From Aquabacterium sp. (lineage in GTDB: Bacteria; Pseudomonadota; Gammaproteobacteria; Burkholderiales; Burkholderiaceae_C), in the NCBI GenBank assembly GCA_023150345.1, contig JAKLLB010000011.1, forward strand, positions 1 through 64,000: 64,000 bases of DNA, read 5' to 3'. Positions 1 through 13,349 of this stretch are shown one piece after another. Under the pieces are notes generated by a model. The model ran no database searches. It saw only the letters and a list, made by a program, of their open reading frames with translations, and was not told the origin of the DNA. Each line of letters begins with the position of its first letter. The stretch's first letter is position 1. The position numbers were made by a program, and so were the translations under genes.

Positions 1-634
1 CGTAGGCATGCAGCACGCTGGATCGGTGGCTGTAGACGGCACCCTTGGGGTGCCCGGTCGTGCCCGAGGTGTAGCAGATGCTCGAGGCCGTGTTCTCGTC
101 GAACTCGGGCCAGGTGTAGCGCCCGTCCTCTGCGTCCACGAGTTCCTCGTAACACAGCAGGTTGGCGATGGCCGACGACGCCGGCATGTGCGCCCGGTCG
201 GTCATGAGCACATAGTGCTGCACACCGCCCAGGTGGGGCGCGAGCTTTTCGACCAGCGGCAGGAACGTCAGGTCGAAGCACAGCACGCGATCGCCGGCAT
301 CGTTGGCAATCCAGGCGATCTGCTCGGGGAACAGGCGCGGATTGATGGTGTGGCACACCAGCTGCGAGCCCGACGCGCCGTAGTAGATCTCGAGGTGGCG
401 GTAGCCGTTCCAGGCCAGCGTGGCGACTCGGTCCCCGGCACTGCAGCCCAGTCGAGCCATCGCCTGCGCGAATCGGCGTGACCGCTGCTCGATGCCGGCC
501 CAGGTGGTGCGGTGCACGTCGCCCTCGACCCGCTTGGACACGATTTCGGTATCACCTGCATGTCGCGCCGCGTGTCGAATCAGCGACGAAATCAGCAGCG
601 GCATCTGCATCATCTGGCCCATCAGTGCTGGCAT
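1..634 (-). CDS. Acyl-CoA synthetase (AMP-forming ligase), N-terminal part only
   Basis: Only the first ~211 codons are in the window; the gene runs off the left edge. The start ATG (632-634) follows AGGAGA at good spacing on the minus strand. The translation opens MPALMGQMMQMPLLISSLIRH and shows an ANL-superfamily N-terminal domain, including a WNGYRHLEIYYG stretch and, near the edge, the P-loop-like SSICYTSGTTGHPKG that binds ATP. This pattern fits medium- or long-chain fatty acyl-CoA ligases and methylthiopropionyl-CoA ligase (DmdB) types. It activates a carboxylate through an acyl-AMP to an acyl-CoA. The substrate cannot be told because the C-terminal half is missing. It diverges from msrB. 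Confidence 0.85.
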   Translation of the reverse strand, partial: MPALMGQMMQMPLLISSLIRHAARHAGDTEIVSKRVEGDVHRTTWAGIEQRSRRFAQAMARLGCSAGDRVATLAWNGYRHLEIYYGASGSQLVCHTINPRLFPEQIAWIANDAGDRVLCFDLTFLPLVEKLAPHLGGVQHYVLMTDRAHMPASSAIANLLCYEELVDAEDGRYTWPEFDENTASSICYTSGTTGHPKGAVYSHRSSVLHAY

Positions 635-879
635 CGGTGTCTCCTGCTGTGAATTTGGGTCTGTGCCCTCGTGGAACCGTGGTGAACTGTCCAAGGCCAT
701 GCCGCCAGACAGCGCCGAGGCGCCTTGCGCCGCCATCGGTCATGGTGTCACGGCGTGTCGGGAAACCTTGTCGTCCTGTTGACATCTGGGGCGCACCTAC
801 ACTGCGCCCATCGGCTGCGTTGCCCGCGGCCGATTCTGCGCCTGTTGCCGCGCCCGACACCACTGTTCTGCAGTCCACC

Positions 880-1329
880 ATGTCTTCACCCGAGCCGGAC
901 GAGCTGCCTTCCAGCGACAAGCCGAATGACGACCCCTCGTACCCGGTGCAACGCACCGAGGCACAGTGGCGCGAGGTCCTCGGGGCACTGCCCTACGAGG
1001 TGGCGCGCCATGGCGCCACCGAGCGTGCGTTCACGGGCCGCTACTGGAACCACTGGGCCGACGGGGTGTACCACTGTGTCGGATGCGGCGAAGCGCTCTT
1101 CGATGCAAGCGCCAAGTTCGATGCCGGCTGCGGCTGGCCCAGCTGGTGGAAGGAAGTGGAGCCCGGTCGCATCGAGCGTCTGGTCGACGACAGCCACGGG
1201 ATGCGGCGCGTGGAGGTCCGATGCACCCGTTGCGGCACCCACCTCGGACATGTCTTCGACGACGGCCCGCAGCCGACCGGCGAGCGGTATTGCATCAATT
1301 CGGCGGCCATCGATTTCCGCGACCGTTGA
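880..1329 (+). CDS. msrB: Peptide-methionine (R)-S-oxide reductase
   Basis: A 149-residue cytoplasmic MsrB that repairs methionine-R-sulfoxide in proteins, using thioredoxin as reductant. Zinc-binding CxxC pairs are C66/C69 (CVGCGEALF) and C115/C118 (CTRCGTHLGHVF). The catalytic Cys is C138 in RYCINSAAIDF, and C84 in GCGWPSWW is the likely resolving Cys. The ATG at 880 was chosen because conserved sequence begins about 20 residues later; the same frame stays open far upstream without conserved sequence. No strong ribosome site is visible. It heads a plus-strand run msrB-yciB-bolA-ppiC, an arrangement common in Burkholderiales. Confidence 0.95.
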   Translation: MSSPEPDELPSSDKPNDDPSYPVQRTEAQWREVLGALPYEVARHGATERAFTGRYWNHWADGVYHCVGCGEALFDASAKFDAGCGWPSWWKEVEPGRIERLVDDSHGMRRVEVRCTRCGTHLGHVFDDGPQPTGERYCINSAAIDFRDR

Positions 1330-1428
1330 CCCGCCACTGCGCAAACGCGGCACCGGTTTGCGCACCGCTACACTGCGCGCGGCTGGCTTGGCGGATGCCG
1401 GCGGCCCGGTTGGCGTGACACGCACGAC

Positions 1429-2079
1429 ATGAAGATCCTGTTCGACTTCCTGCCCATCATCCTGTTCTTCGGCACGTTCAAGTACGCCGAGGCGCACAGG
1501 CAATGGTCGGCCGATTTCGCCACGCGGCACTTCGGTGGGCTGGTCTCCGGCGGCACGGTGGGCCCGCAGGAGGGGCCGGTGATGCTGGCCACCCTGGTCG
1601 TCATCGTCGCCACACTGGGCCAGGTGGCCTGGCTGCGGCTGCGCGGGCGCAAGATCGATCTGATGCTGTGGGTCAGCCTCGTGCTCGTGGTGGTTCTGGG
1701 CGGCGCGACGATCTGGCTGCGCAGCGAGACCTTCATCAAGTGGAAGCCCAGCGTGTTGTATTGGACGATGGGCGTTGCATTCTGGGCCAGCCAGGCCCTC
1801 TTCGGGCGCAACCTGCTGCGCCTGCTGCTGGGCGAGCAACTCACGTTGCCCGATGCGGTGTGGCGCAACCTGAACTTCGCCTGGATTGCCTTCTTCGCGA
1901 TGATGGGGCTGCTCAACCTGTGGGTGGCCTACAGCTTCGACACCGACACCTGGGTCAATTTCAAGCTGTTCGGCGGACTGGGGCTGATGCTGTTGTTCAC
2001 CCTGGCGCAGGGTCTCTACCTGTCGCGCCACCTGCCCGACGACGCGACATCCTCCACTGGCGAAGGGCCCCGGACCTGA
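1429..2079 (+). CDS. yciB: Septation / intracellular spread protein A (inner membrane)
   Basis: A 216-residue YciB/IspA-family integral membrane protein. The start MKILFDFLPIILFFGTFKYAEA is a family hallmark, followed by about five hydrophobic segments (near residues 5-20, 45-65, 73-92, 105-125, 145-165 and 175-195). The motif SETFIKWKPSVLYW is also typical. The family is linked to cell envelope synthesis and division at the inner membrane; its biochemical activity is not established. It sits 99 bp after msrB and 39 bp before a BolA gene, on the same strand. Confidence 0.93.
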   Translation: MKILFDFLPIILFFGTFKYAEAHRQWSADFATRHFGGLVSGGTVGPQEGPVMLATLVVIVATLGQVAWLRLRGRKIDLMLWVSLVLVVVLGGATIWLRSETFIKWKPSVLYWTMGVAFWASQALFGRNLLRLLLGEQLTLPDAVWRNLNFAWIAFFAMMGLLNLWVAYSFDTDTWVNFKLFGGLGLMLLFTLAQGLYLSRHLPDDATSSTGEGPRT

Positions 2080-2118
2080 TCGCCGCCTTCATCGGCACGT
2101 TCCCTGCACACCTTCACC

Positions 2119-2388
2119 ATGCATGTCCAACCCGCCCAGGTCGATGCCGCGCTGCGCGCGGCGTTGTCGCCCATCGAGCACCTCGAAGTCATCGACGACA
2201 GCCACCTGCATGCCGGACATGCCGGCGCCCGCGAGGGGTCTCACTTGAGGGTGGTGCTGGTCAGTTCCCGGATGGCCGGGCTGTCGCGGCTGGCCCGACA
2301 CCGCCTCGTGTATGATGCCCTGCGCCAGCTCATCCCCCAGGGCGTACACGCGCTGGCCATCGACGCTCGCGCGCCCGGCGAAGCCTGA
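2119..2388 (+). CDS. BolA family protein
   Basis: An 89-residue BolA/IbaG-like protein. The core SHLHAGHAGAREGSHLRVVLVSSRMAGLSRLARHRLVY matches the class II KH-like BolA fold: the loop with the conserved HaGH and the helix RxxRHRxVYDAL. These proteins partner monothiol glutaredoxins in iron-sulfur cluster trafficking, or act as stress and morphology regulators. The short length and context between yciB and ppiC favour the small BolA type seen next to ppiC in many Burkholderiales. Subtype is not resolved. Confidence 0.92.
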   Translation: MHVQPAQVDAALRAALSPIEHLEVIDDSHLHAGHAGAREGSHLRVVLVSSRMAGLSRLARHRLVYDALRQLIPQGVHALAIDARAPGEA

Positions 2389-2485
2389 TATCCGGCCCGC
2401 CGCGCGGCCTTGAAGTGCCGATCCTGCATCCCCGATCGACTCCCACCCGCCGGCCCGCCACCCGGGCTGCATCAACACTGTTGCC

Positions 2486-3313
2486 ATGTCCTGCACCATG
2501 AACCGCAAGTCCCTCGCCGCGCGCGCGGCCATCGCGGCGGCCGCCGCCGCCCTGCTGCTGCCCCTGGCCGCCCAGGCCCAGAACATCGCCACCGTGAACG
2601 GCAAGGCAGTGCCCAAGGCCCGGCTGGATACGCTGGTCAAGCAGGCCGAGCGCGCCGGCCAGCAGGTCACGCCAGAACTCCAGGCACAGGCCAAGGACCA
2701 GGTGGTGCTGCGCGAGATCTTTGCCCAGGAAGCCGAACGCACCGGGGTGCCGGCCACGGCCGACTACAAGTCGCAGATGGAACTCGCCCGCCAGAGCATC
2801 ATGATCCGCGAGCTGTTCGAGAACTTCAGCAAGAAGAACCCGGTCACCGACGCCGACATCCAGGCGGAGTACGACAAGTTCAAGGCGCAGTCGACGGGCA
2901 CCGAGTACCGCGCGCGCCACATCCTGGTGGAAACCGAGGACGAGGCCAAGGCGCTCATCGCCCAGATCAAGGGCGGCGGCAAGTTCGACGAGCTGGCCAA
3001 GGCCAAGTCCAAGGATCCCGGCTCCGGTGCCAACGGCGGTGACCTCGACTTCGCCAAGCCCGAGAACTACGTGCCCGAGTTCAGCAAGGCCATGGTCGCG
3101 CTGAAGAAGGGCGACATGACTGAAACGCCGGTCAAGAGCCAGTTTGGCTGGCACATCATCCGCCTGGAGGACACTCGCGAGGCGCAGTTCCCCAAGCTCG
3201 AGGAAGTCAAGCCGCAGATCACCCAGGCGCTGAAGCAGCGCAAGCTGCAGGCCTACCAGGAAGGCCTGCGCAAGGCCGCGAAGACCGACTACAAGTTCGC
3301 CACCATGCCGTGA
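2486..3313 (+). CDS. Periplasmic parvulin-type peptidyl-prolyl isomerase
   Basis: A PpiC-type parvulin of 275 residues. A signal peptide (Lys/Arg near the start, Ala/Leu-rich core, cleavage near AQAQN around residue 32) sends it to the periplasm. An N-terminal helical SurA-N-like region (about 40-135) precedes the parvulin domain (about 137-235), with RARHILVETEDEAK, FDELAKAKSKDPGSGANGG and FGWHIIRLED. It assists folding of exported and outer membrane proteins. A second in-frame ATG four codons downstream (2498) is an equally good start, giving MNRKSLAARAA. Confidence 0.93.
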   Translation: MSCTMNRKSLAARAAIAAAAAALLLPLAAQAQNIATVNGKAVPKARLDTLVKQAERAGQQVTPELQAQAKDQVVLREIFAQEAERTGVPATADYKSQMELARQSIMIRELFENFSKKNPVTDADIQAEYDKFKAQSTGTEYRARHILVETEDEAKALIAQIKGGGKFDELAKAKSKDPGSGANGGDLDFAKPENYVPEFSKAMVALKKGDMTETPVKSQFGWHIIRLEDTREAQFPKLEEVKPQITQALKQRKLQAYQEGLRKAAKTDYKFATMP

Positions 3314-3363
3314 TGGGCGCAGCCGCTCGCGGTGCGGCCCACGACGGCCGCACCGCTGCGCGC

Positions 3364-4044
3364 TCAGCCTGCGGGCGGCAGCAGACGCCCGGCCTCGATG
3401 TGCAACTGCCGATCGCAGCGTTGCGCGATGCCGGTGTCATGGGTGACCAGCACGAGTGTCGTGCCGGCTTCACGGTTCATCTCGAACATCAGCGCCATGA
3501 CCCGCTCGCCGGTGGCGAAGTCCAGGCTGCCAGTGGGCTCGTCGGCCAGCAGAACGGCAGGCTCCACCACGAAGGCCCGCGCCAGCGCCACGCGCTGCTG
3601 CTCCCCGCCCGACAATGTGCGCGGGTAGTGGTCGAGACGCTGCGACAACCCCACCCTTTCCAGCATCTCGGCTGCCCGCGTGCGTGCCTGCGCGCGGCCC
3701 AGCAGTTCGAGGGGCAGCATCACGTTCTCGAGCGCGCTCAGGTGCGACAGCAACTGGAAGCTCTGGAACACGAAACCGAGCTGGCGCGCCCGCACTGCTG
3801 CACGCGCATCCTCGTCCAGCGCAAAAAGATCAACGCCGCCCAGGCGCACGGTGCCGCGCGTGGGCAGATCCAGCCCGGCGATGGTGGCCAGCAGCGTGCT
3901 CTTGCCCGACCCGGAAGCGCCGACGATGGCGGTGGACTCCCGCGCCCGCACGGTGAAATCGATGTCGTGGAGAATCGTGAGCGTGCCGGTCGAGTCGCTC
4001 ACCTCCCGGCTGACGTGCTCGACGGCAATGATGGGATCGGTCAT
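3364..4044 (-). CDS. ABC transporter ATP-binding protein (LolD/YbbA type)
   Basis: A 226-residue ATPase subunit of the MacB/LolD/YbbA family. Walker A is GASGSGKST (residues 42-50), the signature LSGGEQQRVALARA and the Walker B LLADEPTGSLD are intact, and a switch His occurs in LVTHD. Such ATPases drive lipoprotein release or other periplasmic mechanotransmission. In many proteobacteria ybbA is divergent from tesA, which is exactly the neighbour here, so YbbA is the best guess; the cognate permease (YbbP) is not adjacent. The chosen start (MTDPIIAVEHV) shares bases with the start codon of the divergent gene. Confidence 0.9.
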   Translation of the reverse strand: MTDPIIAVEHVSREVSDSTGTLTILHDIDFTVRARESTAIVGASGSGKSTLLATIAGLDLPTRGTVRLGGVDLFALDEDARAAVRARQLGFVFQSFQLLSHLSALENVMLPLELLGRAQARTRAAEMLERVGLSQRLDHYPRTLSGGEQQRVALARAFVVEPAVLLADEPTGSLDFATGERVMALMFEMNREAGTTLVLVTHDTGIAQRCDRQLHIEAGRLLPPAG

Positions 4045-4759
4045 GTATTCAGGGTCTGGGCGCGCGCTGACGCGCCGCACTTGGTGGCTGCACTGTAGCG
4101 CGACCGTCGCAGGCCTCGCCGGTCTGCGCACACAAGCCCTTGCCGCCACACCGGCCGCCACGGGCGCAGGCGGAACTCGCACCACCATCGCGGGGTCCCG
4201 CACCCTGCTCGTGCTCGGCGACAGCCTGTCGGCCGAGTACGGCATTGCAAGAGGCAGTGGCTGGGTCGCCCTGCTCGAGCGTCAACTCGAACGCGACCGG
4301 ATCCCGGCGCGGGTCGTCAACGCCAGCGTCAGCGGCGACACGACATCCGGCGGACGCTCGCGCCTGCCTGCACTGCTGCAGCAGCACCACCCCACGCACG
4401 TGGTGATCGAACTCGGGGGCAATGACGCGCTGCGAGGCTTGCCGCTGTCGATGACGCGCGACAACCTCGTGGCGATGACCCGAGCCGCAAGAGCCGCCGG
4501 TTCCCGGGTGCTGTTGGTGGGCATGCAGATGCCCCCGAACTACGGCAGCCGCTACACCCAGGACTTCGCAGCCCTGTTCGGCGACGTGGCTCGAACCGAG
4601 GGCACTGCGCTGGTCCCCTTCCTGCTGGCCGGCGTGGCCGATTCGCCGCGCGCCGAGCAGTTGTTCCAGGCCGACCGCATCCATCCCACGGCCGAGGCAC
4701 ACCCAGTCATCCTGGGCAACGTCTGGCCAGTGCTGCGTCCCTGGTTGACCCGGGGTTGA
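4043..4759 (+). CDS. tesA: Periplasmic GDSL arylesterase / acyl-CoA thioesterase I-like
   Basis: An SGNH-hydrolase of 238 residues. Block I is VLGDSLSAEYG with the nucleophile Ser, block II is SGDTTSGG, block III is GGNDALRG, and block V is DRIHPTAEAH carrying the Asp-His pair. The N-terminus (two Arg, then a hydrophobic stretch to ALAATPA) looks like a signal peptide, as in E. coli TesA. It would hydrolyse thioesters or aryl esters in the periplasm. The only good start, ATG at 4043, overlaps the start codon of the divergent ATPase on the other strand within CATG. The YbbA-TesA divergent pair is conserved in many proteobacteria. Confidence 0.9.
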   Translation: MYSGSGRALTRRTWWLHCSATVAGLAGLRTQALAATPAATGAGGTRTTIAGSRTLLVLGDSLSAEYGIARGSGWVALLERQLERDRIPARVVNASVSGDTTSGGRSRLPALLQQHHPTHVVIELGGNDALRGLPLSMTRDNLVAMTRAARAAGSRVLLVGMQMPPNYGSRYTQDFAALFGDVARTEGTALVPFLLAGVADSPRAEQLFQADRIHPTAEAHPVILGNVWPVLRPWLTRG

Positions 4760-4793
4760 AGGCGCGCACCGATCGGCCCGCCACCCGCCGACG

Positions 4794-6662
4794 TCACTGT
4801 ACCTGCTGGCGATCGCGCACGCCCTCGCGTGACTCCGGCGCCCGCTTGCGCTCGGCCTCCTTCGGCTCCTCGCGCTGCGGCGGCGGCCGGTTCGGTCGTA
4901 CCGTCGGTGCGGTGGCCGGCCCAGGAGCTGGCGGCACCGCTTGCGGAACCGCAGGGGCAACTGGAACGGCCGTGGGTGCGCGCGGTGCCTGCGGAGCCGG
5001 CGAGGCTGGCTGCGGACCCTGGCCACCGCGTTGCGCATCGGCGCCAGCTTGGCCGTCGGCGGTCCGAGGCGTCGGCACAGGCGGCACACGCGGCGGACCC
5101 TGCACCGACGGCGCCGGGCGCACGGGGCTCACACCCACCGGCACCGGTTCACGCTGGGTTTCACGCATCGGTCCGGCCGGTCGCACGGGACTCGGTGCAC
5201 GGACGGTTCCCGTTCCTGGCGCTGGCTGCGGTCCGACAACGGAAGGCGCCACGGGCACCGGGCCAGCCGCCGGGGGCCGCACCGGCATGGGCCCAGGTGC
5301 CGGGGCTGGCGCCACCGGTACGGGACGGACCTCGCGCGTGGGTGGCGCCTGCGGCACGAGCGGCTGCGGCCCGATGCGCGGTTCTGCCGCGATCGGCACC
5401 ACGGGCACCACCGGCCGTCGGTCGGTGAACGCATCGCGCGGCACCACGGTCACCGCGCCCGGTACACCCTGGTTGTTGTACATGATGGGCCCCGTGGGCT
5501 GCGTACCCGGTGCCGGCGCTGGCCGATGTCGATCGCGGTCATGGTCGTGGCGCCTGTCGTCGCGGCCATCACGGCCGTCTCGGTCGCGCCGGTCGTCCCA
5601 GTGCCTTCGATGCGGATGGTAGGGATCGCGCGGACCCAACGGCAGCCAGGCGATCGGCGCGGAGACCGACACGCCGACCGAACCGTGCACCCCCACCCAG
5701 GCCACCAGTGCCGGCGCGAATGCGGGACGTACATCGCGGGCACCAGGCGCCCAGCACCAGCGCCCACCCCACCACAGCCAGCGGCCATAGTGGAACGGCG
5801 CAAACCCCCAGCGGGCATCGTCGATCCAGGTCCAGCCCCACGGCGAGATCCAGGCCCAGTGCCCCATGCGGTAAGGAGCCCAGCCTCCGGGAACCACGGA
5901 CGGCACCCACACGCTGCCGTATTGCGGATGGCGGTGCCAGCGGCCATGCCGATCGAGGTCTTCCCAGCCCGTCATCTCGACGGACACGTAGCGGGTGGTC
6001 TCCTCGTCGCGCTGCTCGCGGTCGTCACGGGCGACCCAGGCCGCGAAGTCATCGTCCAGCACCGGCTGCCATTGGTAGTGGGTGGCCATGCGGGCCCCCT
6101 GCATCCACAGCTCGGCATGCTGCCCTGCCGGAATCATCAGTTCGCTGTCGCTCGACTCGAAGCGCAACTCGCCACTCCAGGCCGTGGCATGCGTGGCATC
6201 TTCTGCGACGTCGACGCGGAAGTGCCCTCGCCCGGCTGGCTGAAGGCGGCCGTGCGGCGTGTCGACTGCGACCTCGCGTGCCACGTCGCGCTGGGTCACC
6301 CGCAGGGCCAACGACCCCGCGTTCAGGCGCAAGACGATGGCTTCGTCGTCGAGCCGCACCCAGTGCAGGTCGGTTTGCCCACCCAGCCTCAGCGTGGTGG
6401 AGCCGATGCGCACCTCGGCGCGAGCACCCGGCCCGGTGACGATGTGGTCACCGGTCGTCACGGGTCGGTTGGGCGAGGCGGCCATCCACTGCCGCTCGTC
6501 GCGGTCGAGCACCTGCACCGTTCCGCGTGCCTCGACGACGCGGCCGACGCGACCGGGCCAATCTCCGGGCCATGGGCTGCTGGCCCACGCCGACGCCACA
6601 CCGACACCCAGCCCAGCGGCTACAACGTACAGGGAAAACAAGCGAAGCAGGCGCCGCACCAT
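4794..6662 (-). CDS. Secreted FecR-domain / DUF6600 protein with Pro-rich tail
   Basis: A 622-residue envelope protein. The signal peptide follows MVRRLLRLFSLYVVAAG; the start at 6662 has GGGAG seven bases upstream. Residues ~45-150 form a FecR-like domain (GTVQVLDRDERQW, then TTGDHIVTGPGARAEVRIG). A Trp/Tyr-rich middle (~240-330: GHWAWISPWGWTWIDDARWG and FHYGRWLWWGGRWCWAPG) is the DUF6600 signature. A His/Asp/Arg-rich charged stretch follows, then about 240 residues dominated by Pro, Val, Ala and Arg. No TonB-type or enzymatic motif is visible. The role is unknown. The tail looks like a flexible wall- or membrane-spanning linker. Confidence 0.85.
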   Translation of the reverse strand: MVRRLLRLFSLYVVAAGLGVGVASAWASSPWPGDWPGRVGRVVEARGTVQVLDRDERQWMAASPNRPVTTGDHIVTGPGARAEVRIGSTTLRLGGQTDLHWVRLDDEAIVLRLNAGSLALRVTQRDVAREVAVDTPHGRLQPAGRGHFRVDVAEDATHATAWSGELRFESSDSELMIPAGQHAELWMQGARMATHYQWQPVLDDDFAAWVARDDREQRDEETTRYVSVEMTGWEDLDRHGRWHRHPQYGSVWVPSVVPGGWAPYRMGHWAWISPWGWTWIDDARWGFAPFHYGRWLWWGGRWCWAPGARDVRPAFAPALVAWVGVHGSVGVSVSAPIAWLPLGPRDPYHPHRRHWDDRRDRDGRDGRDDRRHDHDRDRHRPAPAPGTQPTGPIMYNNQGVPGAVTVVPRDAFTDRRPVVPVVPIAAEPRIGPQPLVPQAPPTREVRPVPVAPAPAPGPMPVRPPAAGPVPVAPSVVGPQPAPGTGTVRAPSPVRPAGPMRETQREPVPVGVSPVRPAPSVQGPPRVPPVPTPRTADGQAGADAQRGGQGPQPASPAPQAPRAPTAVPVAPAVPQAVPPAPGPATAPTVRPNRPPPQREEPKEAERKRAPESREGVRDRQQVQ

Positions 6663-6811
6663 GGATGCACTCCCGCCGCCCTCAAAGCCAGGCGGCACCA
6701 CGTTTCAACGCGCGAACCACCGGTGACGCTGACCGCCGCGCACGCCAGATGCAACGAACCGTGTGCCGAGCCGCGGTCAAGCCGGGCATCGGCCCTGAGC
6801 CTGGCGCGGCG

Positions 6812-7348
6812 TTACTCGTCTGCCGCGTCGTCGAGGTCCGGAAACAGCACGCTCGTGTAGCCCAGCTGCCGCAAGTCGGTCATCCGAGTTGGATACAGGC
6901 GGCCGATGAGGTGATCGCATTCGTGCTGCACCACCCGCGCGTGGAACCCCTCGGCCTCACGCTCGATCGGATGGCCGTGCTCGTCGACCCCTGCGTAGCG
7001 GATGCGCCGCCAGCGCGGCACCACCCCGCGCAGCCCCGGCACCGACAAGCAGCCCTCCCACCCGTCCTCGAGCGTGTCGTCCAGCACCGTGATCACCGGG
7101 TTGACCAGCACGGTCATCGGCACGGGCGCCGCTTGGGGATAGCGCTCGTTGCGGTCGAAGCCGAAGATCACCACCTGCAGGTCGACCCCGATCTGCGGAG
7201 CGGCCAACCCCGCGCCTCGTGCCGCGGCCATGGTGTCCTTCATGTCACTCACCAGGGCGTGCAGCTCCGGTGTGCCGAACTGCGGCACCGGTGCGGCCAC
7301 TCGCAGCAGCCGGGGATCGCCCATGCGCAGGATCTCGCGTACAGCCAT
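6812..7348 (-). CDS. def: Peptide deformylase
   Basis: A 178-residue PDF that removes the formyl group from nascent proteins. All three motifs are intact: [10 protein letters not shown] (46-54), EGCLSVPG with metal ligand C100, and QHECDHLIG with H142, H146 and catalytic E143. ATG at 7348 begins [15 protein letters not shown], the usual N-terminus; in-frame sequence upstream is not conserved. It lies 59 bp downstream of ligA on the same strand, so it could be transcribed with it. The fmt gene, its common partner, is not next to it. Confidence 0.96.
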   Translation of the reverse strand: MAVREILRMGDPRLLRVAAPVPQFGTPELHALVSDMKDTMAAARGAGLAAPQIGVDLQVVIFGFDRNERYPQAAPVPMTVLVNPVITVLDDTLEDGWEGCLSVPGLRGVVPRWRRIRYAGVDEHGHPIEREAEGFHARVVQHECDHLIGRLYPTRMTDLRQLGYTSVLFPDLDDAADE

Positions 7349-7407
7349 CGTCTGTCTCTCTCTCGTTATCGGGCCTCGGGTCTGGGCGGGGGGTGCACGC
7401 CCGGGGG

Positions 7408-12206
<4,799 letters not shown>

Positions 12207-12221
12207 GCCGCGCGAACCGAT

Positions 12222-13274
12222 TCAGCTGAACAGCCGTCGCGCTGCAGTTGAGCCTGCAGTGAGGTCGCGCTGCTCGAGCAAGCGGTACAGCACCTCGAGG
12301 TCGGTGCCGATGGAGGCGAACGCGTGCAGCGTGATCGGCCTGCCCTGGTCGTCGACCATCGAGGCATCCATGTCGGCCGCCAGGTGGCGTGCGGCCTCGT
12401 GCCAGGCCGGGAATGGCTCGTCGGCCTGCGGCGTCTGCGGCACGTCCAACGACAGGGTGACCTGGCGCACGGCGGAGATGTTAGGGTCATCGGCCAGGGC
12501 CGCCTGGTGGTCGAACGACAGCACCAGCACCGGCGGAGCGCCCTCTTCGGTCGAGGGCAGCACCAGCCGGCCCGGCACGACGCCTGGCACGAAGCCGCGA
12601 CGCGCTGCACACTGCTGCACATAGCCCACCGACCAGGCAGCGCCGTTGGACTGCAGCGTCACTGCCAGCTGCGCATCGTGCTCGCTGGCGAAGGCATCGA
12701 GCTCGCGCGCACGGGCCACCACATCGATCATGTCGGGCACTTCGACCATGCCCCCCACGGCATCGGCAAAGACCTGGATCTTCTGCACGAACTCCGAGAA
12801 CTCGATCTCGTTGAGCGCACCCGCGCGGTTGGCCATCTGCACGCCAGCCTGGAACTCGCCGTAACGCTGGCCCAGCGCAGGCAGTTCCCAGTCCCCGGTC
12901 TCGGCATTGAGCCCCTCGATGAGGAATGGCTTGGTGCCCGCGCGCCGAGACGGTGGCAGATGGGTCAAGGCCAGTTCGCCGCTGACCGGGGCCTCGAGGG
13001 TGATAGGGGCGATGGAGTCGATGAGCGGATCGAGACGCAGGCTGGGCCGTCGGGGCAACACCATGCGCCACTCGGTGCCGGCGGGTGCGGCGTCCCCGGC
13101 CGCGGCACCACGTGCGGCATCGAGCACCGGCTCGACGCGGTCGCCGGCCAGCGCATCGCCCTCGGCACGCTGGGCCAGCCGCGGGCTGGCCCGCTGCGCA
13201 CTCCACAGGCCATGGACCAGCAGCGCGAGCAGCACCACGCCCCCCAGGATAGCCAGCGCCGTCATCAGACTCAT
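12222..13274 (-). CDS. zipA: Cell division protein ZipA-like (FtsZ-binding)
   Basis: A 350-residue bitopic protein. The N-terminus MSLMTALAILGGVVLLALLVHGLW is a membrane anchor with almost no residues before it, as in ZipA. A charged, Ala/Pro-rich linker (~30-110) follows, then a C-terminal ZipA_C/FtsZ-binding domain (~115-345) containing GQRYGEFQAGVQMANRAG and FVQKIQVFADAVGG. It would tether FtsZ to the membrane. Position right after smc on the same strand (gap 75 bp) is diagnostic for betaproteobacterial zipA. Sequence divergence from E. coli ZipA is high, as expected outside gammaproteobacteria. Confidence 0.88.
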   Translation of the reverse strand: MSLMTALAILGGVVLLALLVHGLWSAQRASPRLAQRAEGDALAGDRVEPVLDAARGAAAGDAAPAGTEWRMVLPRRPSLRLDPLIDSIAPITLEAPVSGELALTHLPPSRRAGTKPFLIEGLNAETGDWELPALGQRYGEFQAGVQMANRAGALNEIEFSEFVQKIQVFADAVGGMVEVPDMIDVVARARELDAFASEHDAQLAVTLQSNGAAWSVGYVQQCAARRGFVPGVVPGRLVLPSTEEGAPPVLVLSFDHQAALADDPNISAVRQVTLSLDVPQTPQADEPFPAWHEAARHLAADMDASMVDDQGRPITLHAFASIGTDLEVLYRLLEQRDLTAGSTAARRLFS

Positions 13275-13349
13275 CGATCTTGGTCCCTGGTTATCGGCCC
13301 GCATCCACGGGGTCACCCGGCGCCGGGTGCCGCGCGCAGATCGGGCGCA

